A stretch of 64,000 nt of DNA, taken from positions 333,965 through 397,964 of the forward strand of contig NZ_CP024769.1 of NCBI RefSeq assembly GCF_011395035.1. The letters run 5' to 3'. Under the pieces are notes generated by a model. The model worked only from the letters and a program-made list of their open reading frames with translations, searched no databases and was not told the DNA's origin. The translations under genes were made by a program, and so were the position numbers. This document shows, piece by piece, positions 34,636-43,387 of this stretch. The stretch is from Pantoea cypripedii (GTDB lineage Bacteria > Pseudomonadota > Gammaproteobacteria > Enterobacterales > Enterobacteriaceae). Position 1 is the first letter of the stretch; every line of letters begins with the position of its first letter.

Positions 34636-34677
34636 CACCATGCCGAAAATATGAAGTATCTCTGATAATATAATGAA
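34636..34677 (-). promoter_or_regulatory. Conserved promoter element of gene D
   Basis: This 42-base stretch matches 33 of 42 bases with 35465-35506 upstream of gene E, without gaps, and includes the shared ATATGAAG and CTGATAAT blocks (plus-strand reading). Both copies begin 53-55 bases before their start codons, so they were probably duplicated with the genes and kept as a promoter or regulator site. I saw no HrpL-type GGAACC box. Confidence 0.55.
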
Positions 34678-34750
34678 TGGATAAGGTAAGAATAACCACA
34701 GATTGACATGAATGAACGACTTTCAGGTCATCAGGGACGGCGTAAAATCC

Positions 34751-34772
34751 GCGCGATAAATCGCGCCGCTAC
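34751..34772. repeat. Single REP-like palindrome
   Basis: gcgcgataaatcgcgccgct followed by ac, identical in core to the copy at 61306-61327. It lies between genes E and D, separating the two transcription units of the island. Confidence 0.8.
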
Positions 34773-34788
34773 GGTGTGGGTCAGACAG

Positions 34789-35412
34789 TTATAAATCTTT
34801 TGCCAGAACAAAAGGAATAAACTCATTTTTGGGCAGTTTGACAAAGACCGCCCCTTGCAAAAAACTATAGGGGTCATCAATGATCGTGCCACCACAACGT
34901 AGTACATCAGACACACGGCAGACAAGTTCAAAAGAATCATGCTTAGCATATGGGTTGTGTTCTTTTTGTTTCAGTGAGGCCAAAAAATAAATTCCGTCCC
35001 CAGGAAAGCAAGCATTTATTTTATTACCTATCTTGTTTGATTTTAAATTTGTGTATTTTTTCGGCTGGGCGCGGTGCAGATAAATACGTTCTGCATCAAG
35101 TTCGGTGATCATTAATTTTTTTTCCCGTTCGATATCAGCCAGTTTTTTTACTATCATTTTGACAGTGTCGAAATCCTGCATACCCCATTTTTTTGCCACG
35201 ATATGTATTTCAGCATTCGTTTTGAACGCGGGATAAACGATCTCTTCAATTGATTGTTCGGTTACCAACGATGGCGATTCTGAAAAGGGATAACGCACCA
35301 TCGCTACCAGTGAATTCCCGATGCTGCGCAGGCTCTCCAGCAAACGACTCGTTGCTGATGGGCATGGCTGAGCGGGAGCAGCCACAGGTGTTGAAGATGG
35401 CGTGATATGCAT
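34789..35412 (-). CDS. Unrecognised protein E with one copy of the module found in D
   Basis: A 207-residue protein. The Ser/Pro/Ala-rich N-terminus (MHITPSSTPVAAPAQP) is followed by a short amphipathic helix (TSRLLESLRSIGNSLVAMV). From about residue 70 the protein is one copy of the D-module: AKKWGMQDFDTVKMI, ERIYLHRA, NPYAKHDS, VSDVLRCGGTIIDDP and AVFVKLP. The start follows GAGG at 11 bases. It has its own promoter with the conserved element at 35465-35506, and a REP palindrome lies downstream. No known family was recognised. Confidence 0.72.
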   Translation of the reverse strand: MHITPSSTPVAAPAQPCPSATSRLLESLRSIGNSLVAMVRYPFSESPSLVTEQSIEEIVYPAFKTNAEIHIVAKKWGMQDFDTVKMIVKKLADIEREKKLMITELDAERIYLHRAQPKKYTNLKSNKIGNKINACFPGDGIYFLASLKQKEHNPYAKHDSFELVCRVSDVLRCGGTIIDDPYSFLQGAVFVKLPKNEFIPFVLAKDL

Positions 35413-35464
35413 GATTTACGGCCTCATCAAAGGGCCTTCAATCCTATGCGTGACGAAAACCTAT

Positions 35465-35506
35465 CGCCATGCAGAGGATATGAAGCATCCCTGATAATTA
35501 AATGAT
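35465..35506 (-). promoter_or_regulatory. Conserved promoter element of gene E
   Basis: Partner of the 34636-34677 element (33 of 42 bases identical). It lies 53 bases upstream of the gene E start. Conservation exceeds what would be expected for free intergenic DNA in this A+T-rich island. Confidence 0.55.
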
Positions 35507-35527
35507 CGGAGACCGATATCAGCCAGG

Positions 35528-37627
35528 CTAGCGCGGCGGCAGACGATACATTTTTTGCTGCATCAGCTCAGCCTGACGCGCATTCATTACCGGCCAGGCC
35601 TGCTGTGGAAACAAATACAGGCGCACGCTGGCAAGATGGAACATCGGGGTTAACAGATTTTCGTCCCACATCGCCAGGCGCTCCAGCATCAGCAGCAAGG
35701 TATCGATTTCATCCAGCAGGTCGGGATGGGGTGTGGCCTGCAACGATTTCAGACGTCGTTTAAGAAATAACCCCAGCTCGTGGAACATTTGCCCGCTATC
35801 GAGATGATATTTCGCCAGCAAATCTTTATGGCGCGCGTAGTAGTCAAAGCTGTTGACCCCTAACCATACCTCGTTCAACAGCATACCCGCCGAGGTCATG
35901 TCAGGTTGCGGATCGAGGCGCAGACGCGGCAGCACCACATTCAGCTTATCCAGCATCAGGCCGATAAAACGTTGTCGTCCCAGCAGCGACGAGCCGTTAC
36001 GCTCCGTTTCTTTAATAAACCTCAGCAGTTCGCGCAGACCAATACGTACCGCGCGGCGTGCCGTCCACGAGGGTTTTTTATTACGCAGGATAGCGGTGAG
36101 AATGACCGCGAATAACACGCCGGTCATCGAAGAAATCGCAGTATTGGTCAGTGCCACCAGATCAGGCCGCAGATGATGGCCCAGGCCAATAAAACCCGGG
36201 ATCTGAATCGCCACGCTCAGACCAATCATGTTGGTGGTAGGGCGGGCAATCATCAATCCGAGCAGCACCAGGCCCGGTGCGAGACAAATTATCAGCGCTT
36301 CAAAGGATGTCGCCTGCGGCAACAGGATAGCCACGTAGATCACGCTAATAAAGATGGCGACGATAACACCACGGATAAAGAGTTTCATCGAGGTCAGTGG
36401 CGTATCCAGACTGGCAAAAAACGAGCTAAGAATCGCGGCCATCACCGGGGCGGATGCGCCATCACGCCACCCTGTTGCCATCCACAGCAGACAGGATCCG
36501 AAGGTGGCACAAAAGGCGGTGAGGGCGGATAAGCGGATCAGCCCCTTGTCAAAAAAGCGATGGGTACGTTTGCCGCGCGCCAGAGTTGTATCGCCTGAAA
36601 GGTCGCTCACCAGACCTCCTACGCTCTGATAGGCTCCGGCAATGCGTACAAAGTCGGTCAGACGCTCCAGTACACCGATGAGTAACAGGTGGGACTCGGT
36701 GGGCAGCTCCCCCAGACGCCAGGCGTCGTTAAGTTCTTTCTGACAGGTTGCCAGCGCCTGCTGAATATCGCTGGTTTCGCCCACGGTTTCGCCGTCATGT
36801 AACCAGAGCAGAAACTGGCGAAAAGTCTGCGCCACATTTTCCGGGAAGGTGATTTGCAATGCGGATAATTTTTGCAGGCGAATTTCAATGGCGATAAGCG
36901 TTGGGATCAGATAGGAAAGATGCTGATATTGCACACTGACCAGACGAATCAATCGACGCGCAGCATCCCCTTCGTATACGCAGTGGGTGATAAGAATTTC
37001 TACCTGCTGCGGATTGGTCGCCATGCGGATCAGAATGTCGTCACGTTCAGGAGACTTATCCGTGGGGATACCGGACAGCAGATCGCTACACAGTTTGCGT
37101 CCGTTGAGATACCACTGGCTGACACTTTGCTCCAGCAGGCTGCGCATCGAAACCGGAAACAACAGGCCATGTACCAGGCTGCTGCACACGATACCCAGGG
37201 TGATCTCTTCAATGCGAGATAGCACCGTATTGGTGATTGCCAGTGGGGTAGTGACTTCCGGAAACCCCATGATCGCCGCGCTGTAACCGGCCAGCATAAA
37301 GACATAACTTTTTGGCGTGCGATCGTGCAGCGACAGATACAAGCAAACGCTGACCCAGAGCGATACGCACAGGCTAAACAGCAGCGGATGCTCCACCATC
37401 AATGGAAAGATAAAAAAGATAAATACGCCACCCAGTAAGGTGCCCATCAGGCGGAACACCGATTTGGAGATGGTGGAGGCTGAATAAAGCTGGGACGAAA
37501 CAAATACCGTGGTCAGTGCCCAGGCGGGTTTATCCAGGTTCAGTTCCAGTGCGAAATATAATGCCAGAAAGGCGGCCAGACAGGTTTTAACAGCAAAAAA
37601 AACGGCGTTTTTTGAAAACCACGGCAT
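35528..37627 (-). CDS. FUSC-family inner-membrane protein (AaeB-like efflux component)
   Basis: A 699-residue protein of the fusaric-acid-resistance/aromatic-acid-exporter type. It has two hydrophobic halves, about residues 10-170 and 355-510, each with several membrane segments (CLAAFLALYFALELNLDKPAWAL at the first), separated and followed by cytoplasmic helical domains. The length is close to AaeB (about 655) and related proteins. No AaeA-like membrane-fusion gene is adjacent, so it may work alone or with a distant partner. I saw no clear Shine-Dalgarno sequence before the ATG. Confidence 0.83.
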   Translation of the reverse strand: MPWFSKNAVFFAVKTCLAAFLALYFALELNLDKPAWALTTVFVSSQLYSASTISKSVFRLMGTLLGGVFIFFIFPLMVEHPLLFSLCVSLWVSVCLYLSLHDRTPKSYVFMLAGYSAAIMGFPEVTTPLAITNTVLSRIEEITLGIVCSSLVHGLLFPVSMRSLLEQSVSQWYLNGRKLCSDLLSGIPTDKSPERDDILIRMATNPQQVEILITHCVYEGDAARRLIRLVSVQYQHLSYLIPTLIAIEIRLQKLSALQITFPENVAQTFRQFLLWLHDGETVGETSDIQQALATCQKELNDAWRLGELPTESHLLLIGVLERLTDFVRIAGAYQSVGGLVSDLSGDTTLARGKRTHRFFDKGLIRLSALTAFCATFGSCLLWMATGWRDGASAPVMAAILSSFFASLDTPLTSMKLFIRGVIVAIFISVIYVAILLPQATSFEALIICLAPGLVLLGLMIARPTTNMIGLSVAIQIPGFIGLGHHLRPDLVALTNTAISSMTGVLFAVILTAILRNKKPSWTARRAVRIGLRELLRFIKETERNGSSLLGRQRFIGLMLDKLNVVLPRLRLDPQPDMTSAGMLLNEVWLGVNSFDYYARHKDLLAKYHLDSGQMFHELGLFLKRRLKSLQATPHPDLLDEIDTLLLMLERLAMWDENLLTPMFHLASVRLYLFPQQAWPVMNARQAELMQQKMYRLPPR

Positions 37628-37817
37628 GACAGTAATAAGACCAGGAGGAGGCGCTAAGTGCGGCGTATCCTGCCAGAATTAAAAAACCACTCACCCCGTT
37701 AAATATGACAAATTGTTTCGCAATCAAAAATGATGTTCTTACGCAGTGATCAATTCGCGATTAATTATTAAATATTTCTTATGCGGCAGACGGAAGGAAA
37801 TGCCGGGAGAAATGCCA

Positions 37818-37943
37818 ATGTGGCGCTATTTTGCTCAGGTTGCGCCGTTTTCAGGGATTTTACCCGGGTGTGCCTTCAATATGTTAAATGTGATCTGGAT
37901 CATATTTTTGCTAATTCCCACAATTTTCGTGTTGTCACCATAA
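37818..37943 (+). CDS. Possible 41-residue single-span membrane protein
   Basis: In the 355-base gap between the FUSC and ModA-like genes, an ATG at 37818 with GGGAGA eight bases upstream opens a 41-residue frame. It begins MWRYFAQVAPFSG and ends in a hydrophobic stretch (MLNVIWIIFLLIPTIFVLS). Good initiation context and a clean membrane segment argue for a real small protein; shortness and lack of a known relative argue against. The rest of the gap shows no other gene. Confidence 0.3.
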   Translation: MWRYFAQVAPFSGILPGCAFNMLNVIWIIFLLIPTIFVLSP

Positions 37944-37982
37944 AATAATTTCGCGCTGGCTGGCGCTATTCCCTGCGCCAGA

Positions 37983-38696
37983 TCAATCCATTACCGCTAA
38001 GAATCCGTATTGCCTGAGGATCTGCTGCGCTGCCGGCGATTGCAGGAAATCGGCCAACGCCATCGCCTGAGGATGACAAAGCGCCCAGGCATATTCCGCC
38101 CGAATGTTATAGGGGGCCGGGATGCTGAAAACCTGAAGCGTCGGAAGTAACGACAGGCGCGGGGCATAACTGGCGTAACCAATAAACATATCGGCGTGAT
38201 GGTGGGCCAGAAGCCAGCTGGCAGCCAGTTCACCCGGCGGGACTGCCAGGCTGTCTGTCCCGCCGACCAGGCTGCGCGCTTTGGCCTGAATCTGCTGACC
38301 TAATCCGGGGTGACGCTGCTCGATGGCGGCAAACAGCTGCCAGGTATAGTCACCCGAGGGGTCGCTGCGCGGTGTCGAGGTGGCGAGCGTCAGATCAGGG
38401 CGTGCCAGCAGCGATAGCCAGTCATCCTGTTCGGTGACGCGGTCACGTTTTACTGTCAGGCAGAGCGCATTGGCCGCAAAGCGGCCCGTTTTTAGCGCCA
38501 GCCCACGCTGAAGCAAATCTTCAGCGTGGGCGAGATTCGCCGAGGCAAAGAGATCACAGCGTTCGCCCGCCACAATACGTTCGCGCAGCAGACCTGCCGG
38601 ACCGAAGTCGGTCTCGACAGTCGATCCGAATTCGGCCATTAACGCAGGCCATAGCGGTTTCAGGCTACCGGCTGCCAGTATGCGCAGCGTTGTCAT
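37983..38696 (-). CDS. ModA-like substrate-binding protein without signal peptide
   Basis: A 237-residue protein of the molybdate-binding (ModA/SBP_bac_11) fold: LRILAAGSLKPLWPALM at the start, then FGPAGLLRERIVAGERCDLFASANLAHAEDL, LTLATSTPRSDPSGDYTWQLF and a C-terminal ALADFLQSPAAQQILRQYGF. The ATG at 38696 lies 32 bases inside the upstream FepB-like gene, which suggests coupled translation. The first residues go straight into strand 1, so there is no signal peptide; the longer frame to 38846 does not supply one. It may be cytoplasmic or rely on another start. Ligand unknown, an oxyanion by family. Confidence 0.75.
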   Translation of the reverse strand: MTTLRILAAGSLKPLWPALMAEFGSTVETDFGPAGLLRERIVAGERCDLFASANLAHAEDLLQRGLALKTGRFAANALCLTVKRDRVTEQDDWLSLLARPDLTLATSTPRSDPSGDYTWQLFAAIEQRHPGLGQQIQAKARSLVGGTDSLAVPPGELAASWLLAHHHADMFIGYASYAPRLSLLPTLQVFSIPAPYNIRAEYAWALCHPQAMALADFLQSPAAQQILRQYGFLAVMD

Positions 38697-39735
38697 GATA
38701 ATGCGTCCGGTAAAATTGTTGATACCACTGGTCAGCCTGTTTCTGCATATCAATATCGCGGAATTTTTCCGGATAGAGTTTCTTCGCCATCCACAGTTCT
38801 CCCAGCCCAATGGCTTCAGGCATCGGATAACCCCAGGCCTTGGCATATTCTGGCATTAACCACACACGATGATTTTTCACCGCATCGATAGTTTGCCACT
38901 GCGGGTTATGGGTAATTTCATCCACTACCTGCGGGTATCTGTCCTGGACAAAAATCACCTGCGGATTCCAGGCAATTACCTGCTCCATACTCACCTGCTT
39001 AAAGCCCTGAATGGTCGACGCCGCCACATTGAGCGCCCCGGCGTGGGCCATCATCAGCCCGGTATATTTGCCGGAGCCATAGGTGGTGAGGTCCGGGTTT
39101 GCCATATAGGCGCGCACGCGTTGTTGCTCAGGAACTGACCGTAACCGATCGGTCACCAACTGGCGGCCAGCAAACGCAGCCTTGATCAGCGCTTTCGCCT
39201 GTTGCTGCTTATTTACCACCTCACCAATCAGCGTGATGCCTTCCTTAATACCCTGGTTATAGGCTTGTTCCTCATCCTGCATGGATGGATTGATTTTGCC
39301 CTGCTGACCGGCGTCGTCATGGCGTAGGGAGATCGCAATTACCGGGATACCCAGCGCAGAAATCTTATCAATCATCTCTTTCGGCGCGTAGTTGGTGACA
39401 AACACCACCTGCGGATGGAGTGCCACCAGGCTCTCCACATCCACATGGGTAAGATCGCCAAGCATCGCTTTATGATTGAGTTCTGGCACCAGCGTGGCGT
39501 AACCGTCACCCAACTGTTGCTTCCAGTTGGCCAGGATGCCGACGATTTTGTCGGTAGCGTTCAGTTGCACCAGCAAATTAAGGGTCTGATGTTGTAACAC
39601 CACCACGCGATCCACCTTGTCGGGAAGGGTAACCTGGCGACCTATCTGGTCGGTGACCACCCGGCTGGCAAAGCTGTGCAGTGAGGTGAGTAGTAAAACG
39701 CCGGCTAAGGCAAAGCGGGAAAAAGGGCGGTTCAT
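38665..39735 (-). CDS. FepB/BtuF-type periplasmic metal-chelate binding protein
   Basis: A 356-residue class III binding protein (PF01497 type). A signal peptide ends at about residue 24 (SLHSFA-SRVV), followed by VTDQIGRQVTLPDKVDRVVVL, a long backbone helix near 150-200, and VIAWNPQVIFVQDRYPQVVDEI. AGGAG stands seven bases before the ATG. It is divergent from the TonB receptor and followed by the ModA-like gene. No permease or ATPase gene lies near, so it must share an inner-membrane partner encoded elsewhere. Confidence 0.88.
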   Translation of the reverse strand: MNRPFSRFALAGVLLLTSLHSFASRVVTDQIGRQVTLPDKVDRVVVLQHQTLNLLVQLNATDKIVGILANWKQQLGDGYATLVPELNHKAMLGDLTHVDVESLVALHPQVVFVTNYAPKEMIDKISALGIPVIAISLRHDDAGQQGKINPSMQDEEQAYNQGIKEGITLIGEVVNKQQQAKALIKAAFAGRQLVTDRLRSVPEQQRVRAYMANPDLTTYGSGKYTGLMMAHAGALNVAASTIQGFKQVSMEQVIAWNPQVIFVQDRYPQVVDEITHNPQWQTIDAVKNHRVWLMPEYAKAWGYPMPEAIGLGELWMAKKLYPEKFRDIDMQKQADQWYQQFYRTHYHDNAAHTGSR

Positions 39736-39910
39736 AATGGCTCCTGATATCGATATGCACAGGATTATATAGCGAAGTGTGCCATGACTAAATATACGAT
39801 TGCTCTTTTAAAATTTAACGATATATAATGATTTACACAACGATAATAATAACCTTACAAAACAATACCATAAATCAATCTTTTTTATTCAGTAAAGCAA
39901 TGGCCAGGAA

Positions 39911-42034
39911 ATGAAAATTCATTCGCGCAACACCCCGGTTATCAGTTTAATAAGTTTAAGCGTACTGATAGCGATTAATACCAATGCGGCAGAAAGCAGC
40001 ACCGAGCAGCCTGCTATTACCGTCACCGCAGCACCTAATCAAACCCCTTCATCTGTCGATAAAAAAGCCACCTTAGGTAATTTAGGAAGCCAGGAAATAC
40101 GCAATACACCCTGGTCGGTTGAGACAGTTTCTCCACAATTAATGAAACGTCAGCAACTGAAAAGTATCACCGATATCTATCGTTATATGCCTTCGGTACA
40201 GGGAGATGGCGCGCGTCCGCAGACGCGGGGTATGCAGGGCAGCGTGGTACAAAACAGCATGATCGATGGGTTGAATGTCGTCTCAACCACCGATTACGCC
40301 GCCGAGCAGTTTGATCATCTGGAAGTGCTGAATGGTCTGGCCGGTTCGCTGTATGGTCCCGCCAACCCGGCTGGGTTATTTAATTTTGTCAGCAAACGTC
40401 CCACCGATATCCCGCAGCATAGCATCACGGTCGGTGGCGGAACCGGGCTTAGCCATCTGCTGTCGGGTGATTTTAGCGGCCCGCTGGATGCTAATGACCG
40501 GCTGCGCTATCGCCTGAATATGCTGGATGATGAAGGCGATGGGTACGTAAAAGGCAGCAAGAAACGTCGTCAGTTAGTCAGCCTGGCGCTGGACGCCAAC
40601 CTTACCGATAAGACGGTGCTGGAGACCAACTTCAGCTATTACCATTTCTATGACAAAGGCTTGCCGGGTAAATTTGCGCTGGGTAGTGGCCTGACATTTC
40701 CCGCCGCACCCGATCCGAAAACAGCGCGTCTGGGCCAGTCCTATGCCGGTGACAACAACCATACGTTGACCGCTGGCGTGCATCTGAAGCACGATTTTAA
40801 CGGCAACTGGCAGGGTGAAATCGGGGTGTTGCGGCAAATCGCCGATCGCGAATCGACGGCGGTTACCAATACGTTTACCGACAATAAAGGCCATTACACC
40901 ACCACCACGTCCTCCGCCACTGCCAGCCGTTTTACCATCAACAGCTATATGGCGAATCTGAACGGTGAAGTGGATACCGGCTGGATTCATCACCAGATAT
41001 CCACCGGCATGCGCGGTTTTGTCTGGAAAAATATGAATCCGATAGCGGGAGGGACTTCAACGCTGGGTAGTGCCTCGCTGGACAATCCGCAGGCCTTTGC
41101 TGAACCGGATTACCCGGATTTCACCGATCGCTACCATTCGGCCACTGCCACGCAACACGCTTTTTTGCTGAGCGATAACCTGTCGTTCTCACCGCAATGG
41201 AGCCTGTTACTGGCGGGCAGCGAAAGCCTGCTGAGTTCGTCCAACTACAACAAGGCCGGCAGCCGTACCAGCGAATCGTCGAACAGCGGCTTTAGCGGCT
41301 CTGCCAGTTTGATGTATAAGCCGGTGGATCCGCTGACGCTGTATGTCAGCTACGCCGATAGCCTGCAACAGGGCGATACCGCGCCCACCGGATCGAATAA
41401 CGCTGGCAACATCCTCGCACCTTATCGCAGCCGTCAGGTTGAGATGGGCAGCAAACTGGCGATTAATAAACTTCTCCTCACCGCCGCAGTGTTCCAGATC
41501 AAGCGTCCGTATGCTTATACCAATGCCAGCGGTGATTACGCCATCGATGGTGAACAGCGTAACCGGGGTATTGAGTTGATGGCTGATGGGGATGTCACCG
41601 ATCGCCTGCATATTTACGGTGGTATGACGTGGCTGGACCCGCGCTTGTTAAAAACTGCCAGCAAACAGACGGAGGATAAGCAAATCGTCGGTTTGTCACG
41701 CTACGTCGCCAGCCTGTTTGCCGCCTATGACTTGCCGATGCTGAGTGGCACGGATATCCACGGTGGCCTGCATTATGTTGGTCGTCGCAGCACTGATAAC
41801 CAGAACGATGGCTGGGTGAGTGGCTATACCACGCTGGATGCCGGAACGGCATGGCGGACCCAACTGTTCAACACCGCCACCACCTTCCGTCTGGATGTGA
41901 CCAACCTGACGAATCGCCACTACTGGACCAATATCGTACCGGGCGGGCTAAATGGCTATAGCGGCTCGGGTTACGCCAGTGCTCAACTGGGCGAACCGCG
42001 TATGGTTCAGGTCTCCATGCAGCTTAACTTCTGA
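39911..42034 (+). CDS. TonB-dependent outer-membrane receptor
   Basis: A 707-residue siderophore-type receptor. A signal peptide ends near residue 26 (NTNAA), then a TonB-box-like PAITVTAAP, a plug domain (NTPWSVETVSPQLMKRQQLKSI, GMQGSVVQNSMIDG, LEVLNGLAGSLYGPANPAG) and a 22-strand barrel ending QVSMQLNF with terminal Phe. AGGAA sits directly against the ATG, an unusually short spacing. The A+T-rich upstream region has a weak Fur-like gataataataac at 39842. It is flanked by two FepB-type binding proteins and a ModA-like protein, pointing to a metal chelate or oxyanion chelate. Confidence 0.92.
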   Translation: MKIHSRNTPVISLISLSVLIAINTNAAESSTEQPAITVTAAPNQTPSSVDKKATLGNLGSQEIRNTPWSVETVSPQLMKRQQLKSITDIYRYMPSVQGDGARPQTRGMQGSVVQNSMIDGLNVVSTTDYAAEQFDHLEVLNGLAGSLYGPANPAGLFNFVSKRPTDIPQHSITVGGGTGLSHLLSGDFSGPLDANDRLRYRLNMLDDEGDGYVKGSKKRRQLVSLALDANLTDKTVLETNFSYYHFYDKGLPGKFALGSGLTFPAAPDPKTARLGQSYAGDNNHTLTAGVHLKHDFNGNWQGEIGVLRQIADRESTAVTNTFTDNKGHYTTTTSSATASRFTINSYMANLNGEVDTGWIHHQISTGMRGFVWKNMNPIAGGTSTLGSASLDNPQAFAEPDYPDFTDRYHSATATQHAFLLSDNLSFSPQWSLLLAGSESLLSSSNYNKAGSRTSESSNSGFSGSASLMYKPVDPLTLYVSYADSLQQGDTAPTGSNNAGNILAPYRSRQVEMGSKLAINKLLLTAAVFQIKRPYAYTNASGDYAIDGEQRNRGIELMADGDVTDRLHIYGGMTWLDPRLLKTASKQTEDKQIVGLSRYVASLFAAYDLPMLSGTDIHGGLHYVGRRSTDNQNDGWVSGYTTLDAGTAWRTQLFNTATTFRLDVTNLTNRHYWTNIVPGGLNGYSGSGYASAQLGEPRMVQVSMQLNF

Positions 42035-42047
42035 CGGGAACACACCG

Positions 42048-43067
42048 ATGTTGAAACCGATTTGCCGGTTGGCGCTTGCGCTGCCGTTATTGCTGGCCAG
42101 CGCCACTACCCTGGCGCAAACCGTGACAGACGATCGTGGTAACCGTGTGGAGATCACCCACCCGGTCAACCATGTCGCTGATGCCTGGTTCGCCCATCAT
42201 TCGTTAATGATGACGCTGGGGGCGGGTGACCGCATTGTCGCGACGGTAAACCATCCGGCAGATCGGCCGTGGATGTTTAAGGTTCAGCCGTCACTGAACC
42301 AGGCTTTACAGGCGCATGGTAAAACCTTCGCCAGTGAAGCACTGGTGGCGCGGCATGTGGATGCGGTCTTTGTTCCGGCCAATGATCCGGATGCCCAGTC
42401 CTATCGTCTGGCGGGTATTCCGGTGCTGGAGATGCAGTTCGATGACTTCGATTCGATGAAACGTTCCCTCACCACTACGGCGGCGGTGATTGGCACACCG
42501 GAGGCGCAGGCGCGGGCTGTGGCTTATAACCACTATCTGGATCAGCAAATTGCCCGCATTCAGGCTAAAACTCAGGGATTAACCACCAGCCAGCGCCCGA
42601 CGGTGCTGCATATTCAGTCGCTCCATCCATTGAAAGTGGATGGCCGCAACACGCTGATTGATACCTGGATCAACCTCGCGGGTGGGCGCAATGTGGCTGC
42701 GGGGATTGATGGCAATATGAAGCCTGTTTCTCCGGAGGATGTTATTCGCTGGAACCCGGACGTGATTATCATTGGTGCTGGTGCGGGAAATCTGGCGGAT
42801 TCTGATTACGCAGGTCTTTTCAATAGCGTGAAGGCGGTGCAGAACCATCGCGTCTGGCAGAATCCGGCTGGGGTGTTCCCCTGGGACCGTTATGGTACTG
42901 AGGTGGCATTGCAGATTCAGTGGGCTGCCGCGAAGCTCCACCCGGAATTGTTTCCCGCGCTGAATATCAATGAGGCCACGCGCAGCTTTTATCGCCAGTT
43001 TTATCAGTACCCGCTAAGCGCTGCCGAGGCCGATCGGATATTGCAGGCGCTGCCGCCAGCCAGCTAA
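42048..43067 (+). CDS. Second FepB/BtuF-type periplasmic binding protein
   Basis: A 339-residue class III binding protein. The signal peptide is residues 1-23 (LLASATTLAQ), then TVTDDRGNRVEITHPVNHVADAW, VDAVFVPANDPDAQSYRLAGIPVLEM and VIRWNPDVIIIGAGAG. It starts 13 bases after the receptor stop with ACGGGAAC before the ATG at 42048, so it is cotranscribed with the receptor. The longer frame from 41952 is inside the receptor gene. Its presence beside a second, divergently encoded binding protein is unusual. A terminator follows at 43173. Confidence 0.88.
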   Translation: MLKPICRLALALPLLLASATTLAQTVTDDRGNRVEITHPVNHVADAWFAHHSLMMTLGAGDRIVATVNHPADRPWMFKVQPSLNQALQAHGKTFASEALVARHVDAVFVPANDPDAQSYRLAGIPVLEMQFDDFDSMKRSLTTTAAVIGTPEAQARAVAYNHYLDQQIARIQAKTQGLTTSQRPTVLHIQSLHPLKVDGRNTLIDTWINLAGGRNVAAGIDGNMKPVSPEDVIRWNPDVIIIGAGAGNLADSDYAGLFNSVKAVQNHRVWQNPAGVFPWDRYGTEVALQIQWAAAKLHPELFPALNINEATRSFYRQFYQYPLSAAEADRILQALPPAS

Positions 43068-43172
43068 CAAATAAAATCCCTGTCATATCAATCTGTTTCC
43101 TTTACATATCTCTACAATCGAAAAATAAATTTTGCCAGCTGTGTATTTTTAATACTGAAAACCGCCACACAA

Positions 43173-43198
43173 GAGCCCCCTGATTAATCAGGGGCTTC
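43173..43198 (+). terminator. Terminator after the TonB-receptor operon
   Basis: gagcccc and cctga pair with tcagg and ggggctt around ttaa, giving a stem of about 10 bp that reads similarly on both strands. It lies 105 bases after the binding-protein stop and before the Fur-boxed efeU promoter. Confidence 0.65.
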
Positions 43199-43337
43199 CT
43201 TAAGGTTAACTTAATGTTGTGATGTTCGTCGTGATGGAATACCAGATAATATCTGGTGAACCATGGATCAATTAGAGTTTTTCCTTTTTTTACTGCGTCG
43301 TGAGTAGGGAATATTTATTATTTTCATGTGTAGTGAT

Positions 43338-43356
43338 ACTAATAATTATTATCATT
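43338..43356. promoter_or_regulatory. Fur box of the efeUOB operon
   Basis: actaataattattatcatt reads on the other strand as AATGATAATAATTATTAGT, close to the 19-base Fur consensus built from GATAAT hexamers. It lies 32 bases before the efeU start. Fur control of ferrous-iron uptake genes is well established in enterics. Confidence 0.78.
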
Positions 43357-43387
43357 ACGCTTTTAGCGACTATCTGGAGCACTCTAC

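Noticed and set aside
29326..35412. Prophage or integrative element
   Set aside because: No integrase, transposase, attachment-site repeat, tRNA or phage structural gene at either edge.
34582..35530. HrpL (hrp) box upstream of genes D and E
   Set aside because: No GGAACC followed by CCAC at proper spacing on the relevant strand; the shared element there is different.
39736..39910. Fur or ModE box between the FepB-like gene and the TonB receptor
   Set aside because: Only partial matches (gataataataac at 39842; atatata stretches); not strong enough to list as a site.
39900..39914. Four-codon mini-frame overlapping the TonB receptor start (ATGA)
   Set aside because: No Shine-Dalgarno sequence of its own; probably chance, although the AGGAA before the receptor ATG is unusually close.
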